From the NCBI GenBank assembly GCA_001179505.1, contig CDMY01000228.1, positions 86,727-150,726 of the forward strand: DNA of 64,000 bases. The letters run 5' to 3'. The notes beneath the pieces are model-generated. The model made no database searches. It had not been told where the DNA came from and was given only the letters and a program-made list of their open reading frames with translations. Within the stretch, counting starts at the first letter, position 1, and every line of letters starts with the position of its first letter. This DNA comes from Vitrella brassicaformis. Lineage: Eukaryota; Sar; Vitrellaceae. A program made the translations under genes and the position numbers. Shown here piece by piece: positions 44,455-56,818 of the stretch.

Positions 44455-46873
44455 CACGCCAGCTTGTACGCTTCGAGCTCATCAATGTCGAAATGCCATC
44501 CCCTCACTGACACAGGCAGGAACACTCGTTCACCGTCACTGACATCGCCGTGGTCGCTCGGCCTCACACTCGGCCGCTCCCACTGCCGCCACTCGTCGGG
44601 CTCATCTGCTTCCACCATGTAGCCTTGGCAGCGCTTGAGCTCCTCGTCGCTGGCTGCTGCAGGTGCGCCGATGTGGTGGGCCTGGGCGGCCGGACGGATG
44701 GCGAAGATGAAGCAGTAAGGAGCGAGGACGGCCGTCACGTCGGAGTCGGGCGAAGAGAAATCGATGAGCTCGGTGACTCTCTCCTGCACACATGGATAGA
44801 GAGGAGACCATCACCATGACTGCCTGGCTTATTGGAATGAGTACCCACCTGTGTGCCCGCGATGTCCATCTTGTTGTTCCAGCCGATGTAGCCCACATAT
44901 GGGTGGCTGTCGGTCCCCCGCAGCTTCAAGGCGTGTGATTTGATGTCGTGGGTGCTCTCGGTCATCTCTGTGACCTCGATGGGCCCCTCGATGAGGACGG
45001 CGAAGAGCTCGTTGCTGTCGGCCACACGGAAGATGAGCACCAGGGGTGAGTGGCCCTTGACGGCATGGAAGAAATTTAACCACCTCCAACAATCCACAGT
45101 CGCCCTGACGCGACACACGTACAGCAAGGGCGAACAGAGAGACAGAGATGGCTGGCTGATCCGATCCCTGTGTCTGTGGGTGCCTTTCCGTTTTCTCACT
45201 TGTATATGCGCATGACTGTGTCGCCCACACGTGGGGGGATATTGTCGGGTGCATCATCTCTGCCCTCACACCACTCTCGCATCTGCTGCAGGTGTCGTGT
45301 CTGGAGAAGGCCATCAGCAGGACCCAGATAGCGATCGGCATCCAAACCGTACCTGACAGACCAACACTCATACCCCAGAGAGAGGTGAGCCTTTCTCTCC
45401 CGTCCGACCCATGGCCTGGTGCCCCTTCTTACATGGTGAGTGCGTGTCGATATCCTTTGAGGTCCGCCTCGCCCACCGCCCCCTGCACATCCAGCGACGT
45501 GAGGGCCGTCCCCTTCATGTGCGCCCGCGCTGCCACGTCCACTATGCGCCGCACGTAGTCCACCGCTACATCGAGACTATTGGGGTCATACCTGACACAC
45601 AAAGACAGACACCCAATGAATGACTGTTTTCTTGTCATGGTAGCGGTTACTGCTCACTTGAGGAATCGGTTCGCGAATAGCGAGTCCTCGCCGAGCGACT
45701 TGGCCACGCCTTTCGTCAACGTCACGCTAAACCCACACACGTCAACCGACACCAACTGACACCATCGGATACCACGGCAGGGAAGGGATGGCACACAGGA
45801 GTGAATAGCTCGTTCTGTCTCCTCTCTTTCCTTCTGTCTGTCTATGGTTGTCTTGCTTACCGAATCCTCCTCGCTATTGCCCGTCTTGAGCAGCGGTTTG
45901 ATGGCCTCCAGCCTCGCCTCGTGCGCTGCCTTGTCCTCCAGCCCCTTGCCCGTCACCACGCGCAGGTTGTCGCACATGGTCAGGTGACCGCCCGTCGGCT
46001 CGCCACCCGCCCCTTGCTCTCCACCCGGCCGCTGTTCTATATGCCCCTGCTGGCCGTCCCCTTGCTGCTGTTCCTGGTGCTGGTGCTGGTGGTGGTGGTT
46101 GGCGCGCCGTTTGGTGGCAGGGTCAGACATCAGCAACTCAACCCAATACCTGAATAAGAACAACCAACCGCAGCAGGCCGTGTCACTCAGGAAAGCCAAG
46201 ACGCGCAGCGGTATGGCTTACGTGAATGGGGCGTCGCTTTGTCTGGACGGCGGTATGACGATGCTGTCGATGGTCTGCTCTCCAACGTACGTGATCAGCT
46301 GCTGAACCAACCTGTCAGATACACACAATCCACATCCGTGCAGAGAAGGCAGTGTGAGACCCACACACGGCCACAGACGGGTGCGTATGCCATCTCTCTA
46401 CCTACCATATGAACGCATCTGAGAAGACCTGAAGGAAAATGCGCTTGTCAGCGTCTCGAATGAAAGCATCATCAAACCGGCCACAGAAGAGCAGCGCCAT
46501 GACGGTCCCCTTGACAGCGCAGAGTGTCGAGCGACGCGCACGAAAGTGCTGCCCGGCCACGTTGAAGTCCAGCACATCACCCATACAATCGGCCTACAGC
46601 AACAACACCAGCAGCAGCGATGCAGACCACTTCCCTTTCTCCCTCTTTCTGTGCGTTCCTTGGATCTGACTGTTCTTACGGATGCTTCTGGTGTGCCGCC
46701 CATCTCTCTCTCCCTGTCCATCAGATCTTGGCGTATCTTGCGCATGGCCTCGGCGATGGAGAGGCCTGCTCAATGCTCTCGTCGATGTGGACGAACTCAT
46801 CATCGGTCCTGTCACCGCCGTGCGGCCATTTGCGCTTCTCGCCAGCTGCGGCAGCTGCCGCAGCAGCAGCCAT
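44455..46873 (-). CDS. BTB/KCTD-like domain protein
   Basis: Start ATG 46873 gives an Ala run (MAAAAAAAAAGEKRKW), then DDEFVHIDESIEQA. After two introns, the exon at about 46590-46415 reads VLDFNVAGQHFRARRSTLCAVKG...ALLFCGRFDDAFIRDADKRIFLQVFSDAF. This is the start of a T1/KCTD-type BTB fold (LNVGG-x-FxTxxSTL...FSGRF...DGxxF). Later exons: LVQQLITYVGEQTIDSIVIP, YWVELLMSDPATKRRANHHH, a helical segment (KGLEDKAAHEARLEAIKPLL), and a C-terminal beta-rich region (SPLVLIFRVADSNELFAVLI, SHPYVGYIGWNNKMDIAG, VLAPYCFIFAIRP) ending LEAYKLA. The C-terminal region might be TLDc-like; I am not sure. BTB proteins of this type often assemble as oligomers or cullin adaptors. About nine introns. It is divergent from VKOR by 165 bp. 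Confidence 0.6.
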
Positions 46874-47038
46874 GGGATGCGATACCTCTACTGATTCACC
46901 TTCTTGAGGACGTGTGACCCATTGCAACAAACGGAATCCGAACAGCGGATGTAGGGTATTGCGTGAAAGTGATGGAAAATGCTATTTGGGAAAATGCAAT
47001 GGGGCTCCGTTCCAACGGGTCTCTATGATTAAAGGAGG
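46874..47038. promoter_or_regulatory. Divergent promoter region with bipartite element
   Basis: 165 bp between the BTB-like and VKOR ATGs. 46963-47007 carries GTGAAAGTGAT, GGAAAA and TGCAATGGGGCTC, the same halves as the ERG28 spacer but with about ten extra bases between them. Confidence 0.5.
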
Positions 47039-48964
47039 ATGTCAATGGCTCCATCCACAATGGAAAGCGACCGCTTACCTCATCAAACAACAGCCGCTGA
47101 CGCTGCCAAGGCTGTGTCCGCTCCTCCCTCATCGTTGCCTCTGGATGCCGACCCGTCTGTGCCGTGGCCTGACTGGCCTGGCACGCCCTTCTGTGCAGTG
47201 GCCGGTCTGATCATAGCGGGCTGCATTGAGAGTGCCTACCTGTCTTACGTCGAGTGGGCGGGGGACGGCGAGCGGCCCGGCTGCCCCGTGGGCGGCTGCT
47301 CAGAGGCACTCACCGGACCTTGGTCAAAAGTGGCGGGTGAGGGGGATGCGATGCATGAATGCTTTGGTGGAGGATACACATGTTTTGTGTCTTTGTGTAT
47401 TGGTTTGCAGGCGTTCCTCTGGCTTTTTGGGATTGTGCGCTTATGTGGCGGAGCTGGTGCTGTGTGGGCTGCTGTGGGGGGCGAAGGAGTCAAGACGTCA
47501 GTGCAAAGGAGACAGAGATTGGCGGGTGGCATCTGTTTCTGTGTGTCTGTCCATCCATCCATGCATGGTGCAGGTGGAGACGCCTTGCTTCGCCAGCTGC
47601 TGCTGTTTGTGTCGTGCATGATGGCTGTCTTCAGCTGCTACCTTATGACGTTGCTCGGTTTCCAAGTCAGTGAATGACACAGAGCCCACAAAGACCGACC
47701 GCACTTTATTGCATGCGGCTTCTGTGTGTGCAGATTGGTCAGTTTTGTCCGTGGTGCTTCGCCTCTGCCTGCATATGCTGGACCAATGCGATCATATGCC
47801 TCACAACGGTAAGGGAGCGTCCCAGGCCAGCCGAGACGTGTGTCTCTGTGTATGGGTGTCGTGTCGTCCAGTCTCTCGTTCCCATTCCCAAACGCGCCAC
47901 ACTCATTGCTGTCGCGGCCGCCGTGTCAGCCCTTATTTTCTCAGGTAAGTACTGTGTGTCTCACTCAGTGTGGTGCGCCTCTTGTCATCCATTCACTCAT
48001 TTGTTGGTCTATCAGGTGTCCTCTATATGGTGCAGCGTGCCTTGATGCCCTCCCCGTCCGCCATCAAGACCACCGGCGCGACCTTCGACCTGGCCTCCCC
48101 CTCTCAGTCGGAAGAGCTCGTCAACAACCTCATTGCAGCAGGGGCCGTCATGTATGGCTCGTAAGTAAGACAAGACACACACCTTGGCACCTAAATCCAT
48201 TTCATGTATGTGTTCATTCATTGTGTGCAGGGCTGTCTGCGGGCATTGTCGCGACCAGAAGACGGCCATCGGCCAGGCGTGGCGCCGATTCGCCGACACC
48301 GGGCACTTTGTCGAGTGCGAGAAGGGACAGCCGAACAGCCAGCCTGAGAAATGCTCAGACGTAGGTGACGAAAGAGCACGGACACACACAGAGAGACCAT
48401 ACGGCCCCTACCTTTGTGATGCAGATCGAGGCGTACCCGACCTGGGTGATCGGGGGCGAGAGGTTCACGCGCTTCCTCACCATCAAGGAGCTGGCGGCCG
48501 CGGCACTCGCACACCTGCCGAGCCAAACACCCACACCCACACCCACTCCCGGCCCCTCTCTGCTGCAGGAAGCCATCCACACCCACCCAGAGAGGCAGAG
48601 ACACATCCACATGCAGCAACGGTCCTTAGAGATGATGAGGGGCACAGATGGAGACAAAGATGGGCCAATGGCAGCATCACCATCGCAAGACGCCGCCATA
48701 CTGCTGAGCAGGGAGGAGGCGGAGAAGGTGTTGAAAGGTGTACGGGCCACTGGGAGGGTGGTCGATGTGAGCAGAGTGCCGTTCGAGTGTGTCGGGCCGC
48801 TCGCGAGAGCGAGAGAGAGAGCAACGGGGGAAAGAAAGAGACCGGCGAGGTAAGTGTGTCCGTGTCGGTCGGCTTTTGTGTGTGATGGGTTGATGGGTGG
48901 TGGCACTGTCTGTCTGTCTGTCTGTCAGCGGACTGTTTCCATGGGTGAGTTCTGAGCAGGTGTG
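47039..48964 (+). CDS. VKOR-thioredoxin-like fusion (LTO1-type disulfide-forming enzyme)
   Basis: A membrane vitamin K epoxide reductase domain fused to a thioredoxin-like domain, as in cyanobacteria and plant plastid LTO1, which oxidises luminal thiols. ATG 47039 (MSMAPSTMESDRLPHQ). VKOR features: AGLIIAGCIESAYLSYVE (TM1), GCPVGGCSEALTGPW (loop cysteines), FLGLCAYVAELVLCGLLWG (TM), LLLFVSCMMAVFSCYLMTLLGF (TM), IGQFCPWCFASACICW (CPWC quinone-linked active site), then another TM (ATLIAVAAAVSALIF). The Trx-like part reads AGAVMYGSAVCGHCRDQK (CGHC), FVECEKG, IEAYPTWVIGGERFTRF (cis-Pro). Acidic/Gln-rich tail. The exon starting at 47411 is shifted one base after GVPLA at a T5 run (47424-47428); one more T restores the family reading. 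A last small exon (48929-48964) after an intron at 48846 is likely but unproven. Confidence 0.82.
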
Positions 48965-49780
48965 ATTTGTTGATTCAAAGGGGGCGAGCGGATCGGATCG
49001 CACTGAGAGTCAAACGTGTCATCAGGGCGTGCACCGCCCAGCCCCCCACCCGGGCCACCCCACAAGAAATCTCACGCGAGCGTTTGTTGCCATACACACG
49101 TGCACACACGGGCAGCAAGAGAGAGAGAGAGAGAGAGAGGGAGAGACCCAGCAGCGGCGCAGAGAAGATGTTGTCATCTTATGACTAATTGCATCCCTCC
49201 ATCGATCCTTTCCCCACGCACGCACGAACGAACGAACGCATGTACGCATTGGCCTTTCCTTTCCCTCTCTCTCCCCTCCCTCCCTCCTCGGTGTGAATGT
49301 GTGAATGTGTGTGTGTGTGTGTGTGTGTGTCAATACAGAGAAATCACTTCGGTCGGTCGCCACCCACGCAAGCCATCCCTCCTGACCTTATCCACTCACA
49401 CTCATGTGTATGGGTGTGGCCATGATACCACACACACCCATACCACATCCGCACCCGCGGCAGCAGCAAACTAGCACCGCCCCGCCCCGCCCTCAACCGA
49501 GATTGCAGCACACGCACAGACACACGGAAAACGCAGGCAGGCAGGCAGGCAGGCAGAGAGGCAGAGAGGCAGAGAGGCGGGCGGTCCTCGCTCTCTCACT
49601 GACAGTGCGCTGAACCTCAGTGAGCGAGAGAGTCGGGCAAAAACGAAGGCAGCCAAGACAAGTCGCCTTCACCGATTGATTCTACCTTCACCCATGAATC
49701 AATCGATCCATTCAGCCGTCAATCCTGACCTTCATGTGTGTGCCGTGGGTGTCTGTCTGTCTGTCTGGCTGTCAGTCTCT
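48965..49780. other. Convergent intergenic region with microsatellites
   Basis: (GA)n at 49119-49142, (TG)n at 49303-49330, a (GGCA)n run at 49532-49555 and (GTCT)n at 49749-49768. No gene seen. Confidence 0.5.
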
Positions 49781-51442
49781 CTACCCTCCCCTCCGCCGCT
49801 TCCTCTCCCTCCCACCACCGCCACCCCTCCCTCCCTCGCCCCCGTCAGCCCCCTGCAGCAGCAGCAGCTGCTGCAGCTCGGTGCCTCCCTGCAGCAGCAG
49901 CTCATGGTTGTTGCCAAGGTGGTTGTTCTGGTTCATCTCTTCCTCCTTCCTCTTTCGCTGCTGCCTCGTCAGCGGCCGGCTGCTCGGCGCCTGCGACGCC
50001 CTCCGCACAGCAGCGGCAGCGACACCGCCGCCACCAGCAGCAGCAGCAGCAGCGCCCCTCCTGCCGCCCACCCGCCGATTGACAGGGTTGATGTTGTTGT
50101 CGACGTAGTTCTCTAAGTCTTGGAGGGCGTTGTTGGACTGGTCCGCTGCTGCCGCCTGCTGCTGCTGCTGCGCGAGGCCGTCCTTGATGCGCCGGCGCAC
50201 CCTGGGCGGCAGCATGTTCTCGCCGCTGCTGTCGTCTGTCTTGCTGTCTGCCTGCTGCTGCTGCTGTTTTGGTTTGCGTTTGGGTTTGGCTCGCGGCTTG
50301 GTGAATGCGGGGGCGGCGATGGGGGTGACGGGCTGGAGATCGTAGGGGTACAGACAATACACAGCTGATGGATAGGATAGACACACATACAGAGATGGAG
50401 AGAGAGAATGAGATGGAGGGACCACGGCACACAGGATGGGTGTGTGGATGTGTGTGTGGATGTGTGTGTGGGGCGAGGGGGTGCGGGAGCTTACAGTTCC
50501 TGAAGTCGGCCGGGTGTGTGTCAGAGTCGTACTTGTATCGGCACGGCAGGTACACACCCACGGGCACACGCTTCCGCTGATCATCGGTGTCAACAACACA
50601 CACACACGCCATTCCACTGTGTCCACACAAAGGAGCTGTAAGTCTTCTCTCCTCTCACCTCGTCTGTGGTGGGGTAGAGGAGTTTCTCGTATGTGAGTTG
50701 CACGTCGTCTGCGATGGCTAGGTCGGTCCTCTTGCCCTCCAACAGCGCCTTGAGCTTGTCCAGCCGGTGCTCCTCCATTATGCCCGAACTCTTCTCAAAC
50801 GAACCAACATACACCTGCTCGACACACATCGTCACATTCCCACACGCCAGACACATCCACCCACCCACCCACCCTTCGTGTGCAGATCCCCCTCATGTGT
50901 CATTCCCTCTCCCTCTCCCATTCCCTCTCCCTCCCTCCCTCTCTCTCGCCTGTCTGTGTGTGTGTATTGGTGTGTGTGAGTGTGATGCTGCCATACCTCC
51001 AGCCCGCTGAGTTTGCCGCTGAATGCCATTTCAGAGTTGAAGTAGGGGACGGCCTCGAAGCGCAGGCCCTCCGCTTTGACCTTTTTGCTGCTGAACACCT
51101 TGCGCGCCGTTGTGATGTTGTCCAGCAGACACAGCAGTTTGGCGAAGGAGTCGTCCGACACATCCTTGCCGTGCTTGGAGGTCGAGATCCGCAGCACCTG
51201 AACACACACACAGACAACACACACACAGCGCACAGGCACACAGACTCTCTTTTGGTGTTTGCTGTTTGTTTCTGGTCTTTGTGCAGGAAGCAGTGCTTGT
51301 GAGTGTGTTTGTGAGAGTGTGGGACTCTCCTCTCTGCTGCTGTCGACGTGGTGTGTTGCCCACCCACCCATGGGTAGGTGTCGAGCTGTGCGCTGGTGAG
51401 AGCGGAGGACGCCTCGGTGGACTGGTTCGCCACTGAAGACAT
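49781..51442 (-). CDS. Hypothetical protein with Gln/Ala-rich basic C terminus
   Basis: Family not recognised. ATG 51442 (MSSVANQSTEASSALTSAQL). Exons then read VLRISTSKHGKDVSDDSFAK, LLCLLDNITTARKVFSSKKV, LRFEAVPYFNSEMAFSGKLS; VYVGSFEKSSGIMEEHRLDK, LKALLEGKRTDLAIADDVQL; RKRVPVGVYLPCRYKYDSDT; and a long final exon with KPRAKPKRKPK, poly-Gln, poly-Ala/Gly and a basic RERKRRRGG end. The N-terminal half looks like a folded alpha/beta domain, the C-terminal half disordered and positively charged, so nucleic-acid or chromatin association is a guess. Introns at about 51200-51365, 50816-50995, 50600-50660 and 50359-50493. Confidence 0.55.
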
Positions 51443-51786
51443 GATGTGATGACGATGAGGACGATGGTGACGTTAGCCAACCCCTCAACTCACCTCACCC
51501 CTCACACACGCACAAACCCATCATCTCACGCACCAACAAAGGATTCGCGACTCACCCTCGCGCCTCGACCCACTGGCGATTGTAAACACACATCATGGGA
51601 TGAGTCGCGAGGGGGGACGGCGGCTGATGGGTCAAGGGTGCGTCGCGAGTGTCGGCAGTAGCATCTGCAGTGCAATCTATGGTTCTTGCAATGAGCCGAG
51701 AAACCACGCGAGTGGTCAACTCAACCTTTTGCTGAGTGGCTTTGAAGGGAGCTTAAGGGGTCGTTGGTTCATCCAGCGAGGGACAC

Positions 51787-51826
<40 letters not shown>

Positions 51827-52633
51827 CAGACACACTATCAAAGTCAGTCATCGATTGTCCACTCACTCACTCACCCCGCTGGCCGACAGGTAGGCAGCCT
51901 AAGGTCGATATGCATCAGACATGTAAGCGCCATGCATCCATCGCATCAATCGACCGTCAGTCAGTCAGTCATTGGAAGGGAGGGCCACTCCACTCGTTCG
52001 TGCCGCCCTCACTCTCTCCCTACCTGTCTAGGAGGAGGAGGAGGAGGAGGGCATCTCAAGCACACCACACACTAGCACACATCCTCACCTCACTCACTCA
52101 CTCAGATGTATCCCTCCCTCCCTCCTTCTCTCCCTCCCGTCCTATAGACCTTATTTACTTGCACGACCCACTCACACTCCCACTCACACAGAACACTCTC
52201 TCCTTCACACGTACGTCGATAGCCCTTCAAAAATCCAAATTGCCAACCAACCAAATCCCGACCGACATTCTCACACACACAATGACGATGGGTGGCTGGA
52301 TGGCTTGAAAACCCCTTCACACAACACACACACATATACTCGTTCGTCCACACATGGCAAACAAGCGACAGGGAGAGGGAGGGAGGGAGGGAGGGAGGGC
52401 GGTCTACGGTGTGGGAGGGTCAACATTTCACAATGGAATGAATGGTGTGACGCACCGGAAAAATGTGAAGAAGGGAAGGCGCACACACCGCCATGCCATG
52501 TCCATGCGGGAATTTAATTAACCACACACGCCACGCAAAACTGAGAGAGACCAGTGGGGATGACCCACCAGCTCTCAATTACTCAGCCCACCTTCCCCCC
52601 TCCCCCCCCCTGCAGGTAGGCCGATCCGGTCAG
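51443..52633. other. Intergenic region with GATA and GGGA repeats
   Basis: Between two minus-strand genes. (TAGA)n at 51787-51825, GAGGAG run near 52031-52050, (GGGA)n at 52371-52400. It includes the promoter of the hypothetical gene ending at 51442. No gene seen. Confidence 0.5.
51787..51825. repeat. (GATA)n microsatellite
   Basis: About ten perfect TAGA units. Confidence 0.95.
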
Positions 52634-55524
52634 CTATAGCCCGAGTAGCGTCTTAATTTGCGACCAGAATGGCGTCGACAGCGCCGATATCAGAAAAGGC
52701 GCGAAGAACAAAAACATGAACACACCCTAAGGCAACACACACACACACACACACGAGATTGTCTTGGCCTGGTCGCTCGGTGGGGTGTGTGTCAGTCAGG
52801 CTTACGTATGCGCCGAGGTAGGAGATGACGAGGTATACGGCGGCGATGCCGAGGGGGATGAGCAGCAGCTGCCACCACTTGGCCATCCGGATGGAGCGAT
52901 ACAGATCCTCCAGAAACGACTCACTGACACACACACAGAGATGCAGAATTGCCTCTTTATGGCCCATTCTCTGTCTGTATGTGNNNNNNNNNNNNNNNNN
53001 NNNNNNNNNNNNNNNNNNNNNNNNNNNNNNNNNNNNNNNNNNNNNNNNNNNNNNNNNNNNNNNNNNNNNNNNNNNNNNNNNNNNNNNNNNNNNNNNNNNN
53101 NNNNNNNNNNNNNNNNNNNNNNNNNNNNNNNNNNNNNNNNNNNNNNNNNNNNNNNNNNNNNNNNNNNNNNNNNNNNNNNNNNNNNNNNNNNNNNNNNNNN
53201 NNNNNNNNNNNNNNNNNNNNNNNNNNNNNNNNNNNNNNNNNNNNNNNNNNNNNNNNNNNNNNNNNNNNNNNNNNNNNNNNNNNGGGGGGGGGGGGGGGGG
53301 GGGAGGGCGAGTGTGACTGACCGTGGGTTGTATAGGCAGTGTGTGGTGAAGTGTTGGGCCTCGCACCGGTCGGGAAGCCGCTCGAACATCAGCAGCTCGT
53401 CCTGCAGGTTCTGGTACAGGTTCTCGTACACCTGCACTCACAACGCACACCGCACACCGCACACGTGTGTCTAATCTGCCTTGGTGCTTCTAGTGTGGTG
53501 TGGTGTGGTGTGGATACCTGTGTCTTGTTGGAGAGTTTGGCGAATCGCTGGCCGTCCAGGTCGAGCAGGAAAGTGGAGGCCTCGCTCAGGTTGTCCCGCC
53601 AGAAATGCATGAACCTGACGCGACACACAACGCAACGCGCAGATTGAAGCCATGCCATCCACCACACCAGCGCATCCCCATGCTCTCCTCCCTCTGTCTG
53701 TCTGTCTGTCTGTCTAGTGTCTATTCACCGTTCCATTTTCCATGTGGGCGGCACGTCCGAGAGAGAGAAGGGGCCGGTTGGAATGGTCGACAGACGAACC
53801 TGTGCCCAACACAACACAACACAACACACAAACAACACTCACACTCATCCACTCAACACTCACCCATGCCCCCCACCCACAACCCCATCCTAACCGACCG
53901 TTTGGATTTCGACAAGCTCTTCGTCTTCGCTGTCGCCCTCGATGTGGTCGCCATCGCCGTCGCCCGATGCCTCCTCCTCCCCCCTCTCGCCACGAGGCTT
54001 CTCGAGCAAATGGGCGTTGTCTGAACCGACACACGAACAGACAGAAAGACGGCTACAAAATGTGCGGGATGCGTGTGTTTCTAGTGGGGAGGGGTGTGTT
54101 CTGTGGGCCGGTCGGGTGGGTACCTTCGTGGTAGACCCGCTTGGACTCATCCAGGTGCTGGTGGAGCGTCTCGACCGTCATGGTGTCGTTGCCAGGACCC
54201 TCTGAAAAAATGGTCGGTCGCAACAACAACCACAACAGCACCATACCATACCATACCATCAACACATACGTGACGCCAGTAAGTAACACCCCTTTCTCTC
54301 CCTCCCTCCCACCGACCTTTATACTCGCTCTCGTGCAGCACATTGATCAGAACGAGGCAATACACTCGGTGCAATGGGTTCGACCGGCACAGCAGGTCCG
54401 CATTATGCCGATGCACGTATGGCGTGACGTACTGGTGCATCGACAGCAGGGCGGTGAAGAGCTTCTCCTCGTTGGAGCGCTTGGCCATGGCCAGGCGGCC
54501 GATGGGCGAGGGGGGCTCGCCGGGGGCGACGAACTCGGGGAAGACCAGGAGGGTCGGCTGGTCCCGAGCTATGTGCCAGTCCTTCATGAAGCTGCCCAGT
54601 GCGTGAGGGGACGCCTGGCCGAACATGAAGATGCTCTGCCACCTGATTAGATTGGGGAACACACACACAGTGGGGGCCGGGCCTCTCACTCTCCTCCCTC
54701 TGTCTCCTTCTATTGTGAGTGAGTTGGTTACTTGTGTGAAGCCGCCTTCATGAGAAGGGATGGCTGTGGCCTGCTGGTGATAAGCAGCAGCTTGGCAACG
54801 CCCTGGGCTGTCGTGTCGGCAGAGAGGAAGCGCAGCAGACTCTCTGAACACACAGACAGCAACAAACGCGTCAGCGAGTGGATGGATGGCTTAGTCCATG
54901 TGTGTGTGGTTGGCTGCTCACTGTGGTCTCTGAGCATCTGCACAGGATTGGGGAAGTTCTCGATGAGGAACATCTTCAGACTCTCCACCGTAGGGCGCAT
55001 CACACGGCTATAGATCTGCTCACCTCACGCCCCACACACACACACAACCTCTCTCCCTCCCTCTTCCTCTCGATGTGTCTGAGTGTCTGTCTGTTTGTTC
55101 GTGCGCACCTCCGGCCGTGTGCCCCTGGCGTAAATGAAGGTGGTGGGCAGCACCCCGGGCTTCAGAGGCAGCAGCTTCATGGCCTTCTTCTCGCGATTCA
55201 CATTCAGACGACCGAACTTCAGATACCGACCCAGCTGAAACGCTGTCGTGTTGGACACACACACACACACGCACACACACACACCATGGGACGTTTGTTT
55301 CTCTCTCTCTGTGTGTGTGTGGGTGTGGGGGTGGCTGCAGGCAGCCACATACATACCAGTTTCTTCCCAGACGGGTGAGAATTCTCTGCAGAGCCCCTCG
55401 AAGTCGGAATACAGCTGGATGATCCACACGTCGTTCGACTCCAACACCAACCTGATGGACCACACACAGAGGCAACACACACGAACGGGCAGAACACACA
55501 CTCACGCATTTGCTCTTGCTCTTG

Positions 55525-55563
<39 letters not shown>

Positions 55564-56780
55564 CATCTAGGTGCTGACCTCGAGTAGGTCTCCGCAGTGA
55601 GTGTGGTGGTGCTTGAGGGAATGGCGTCATACTCGCCTGCCACCTGCACACACACACACGGGGCCACATCCATCCATCCATCCCACCACGGCCTGCCTGC
55701 CTGCCTGCCCTTCCTCTGTGTGTGCAGGTGTCGTGTTCCCCCACCTCGTCATAGAGTCTGCGCTTCTCTTCGTCGCCCAGAATCTCATACGCCTTGCTGA
55801 TCTCCTGACACATAACACACACCACACACACACACACACACAGATGAAGACTGACCCTCTTTCGCATGTCGGTTGGTACGGCGGCAGAGGGCTGGCTGAC
55901 CGACCCTGAATCTCTCTAGGCAGGCCTGGCAGTTGGGGTTTTTGTCGGGGTGCCACCGCAAAGACAGCTTCCGGTAGCTCCGCTTGATCTCAGACTGGTC
56001 CGCCGAGCGCGCCACCTCCAACGCAGCGTAGTAATCAACCTATCATCCCCCGTCCGTCCACAGACACGGCGATGCACACGGAAGACCACATCTCTCTCTC
56101 TCTCTCTCTCTGTGCTCACTCACATCGTCGGATCGTGTCATGCCCTTGATGTCGTAGTTCTCCTCGCCAAAGCGCAAGGCGAACATGCCGCACACACAGA
56201 TGAGGACAAAGAAGCCCACCCCGCAGTTGAAGATCTTCTGCGTGAGGGTGGTGGGCTTGATCTCCGAGAGCTCGTCGAAGGCCGCCTGCCGCCACCGCCG
56301 ACTCTTGACGGCCGCCCGCTCCCTCTCCTTCTCACGCTTGACCTTCTCCTGAATGAACGAATAAATGCGTTGCAAGGTCGCCATCGATCCATGTGTGTGC
56401 GGTCAGGTGGGTTTGTGGTTGGCTGACCCACTCACCCGTGCTTTCTTCTTCTCGGCCTCTCTCTCTTTCCTGGCCTGTTTGGCCTTCTCCCTCTCGGCAG
56501 CCCTCTGCGCAGCCGCCTCGGGGTCCTCCTGCAAACCTAACGCATCCTGCAGAAGAGAACACACACACACAGACACACACAGACAGAGAGAAATGGGGCC
56601 TGGAAAGGATCCATCCAGCCAGCCAGCCAGCCAGCCATCCATCCATGGCACAAGCGTCAGACTCATACGCACGTCAGTGTCGTTGCTCTCGTTGGTGTCG
56701 TCCTGCCAGTCGTCCTCATCGTCGTAGTCATCCTCCTCGGCACGCCTAGATGACCTGAGTGATCACAAGCAAGGTCTCTG

Positions 56781-56818
<38 letters not shown>

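Noticed and set aside
52653-53474. Open frames crossing the N gap
   Set aside because: They exist only because N is read as open; the real exons flank the gap.
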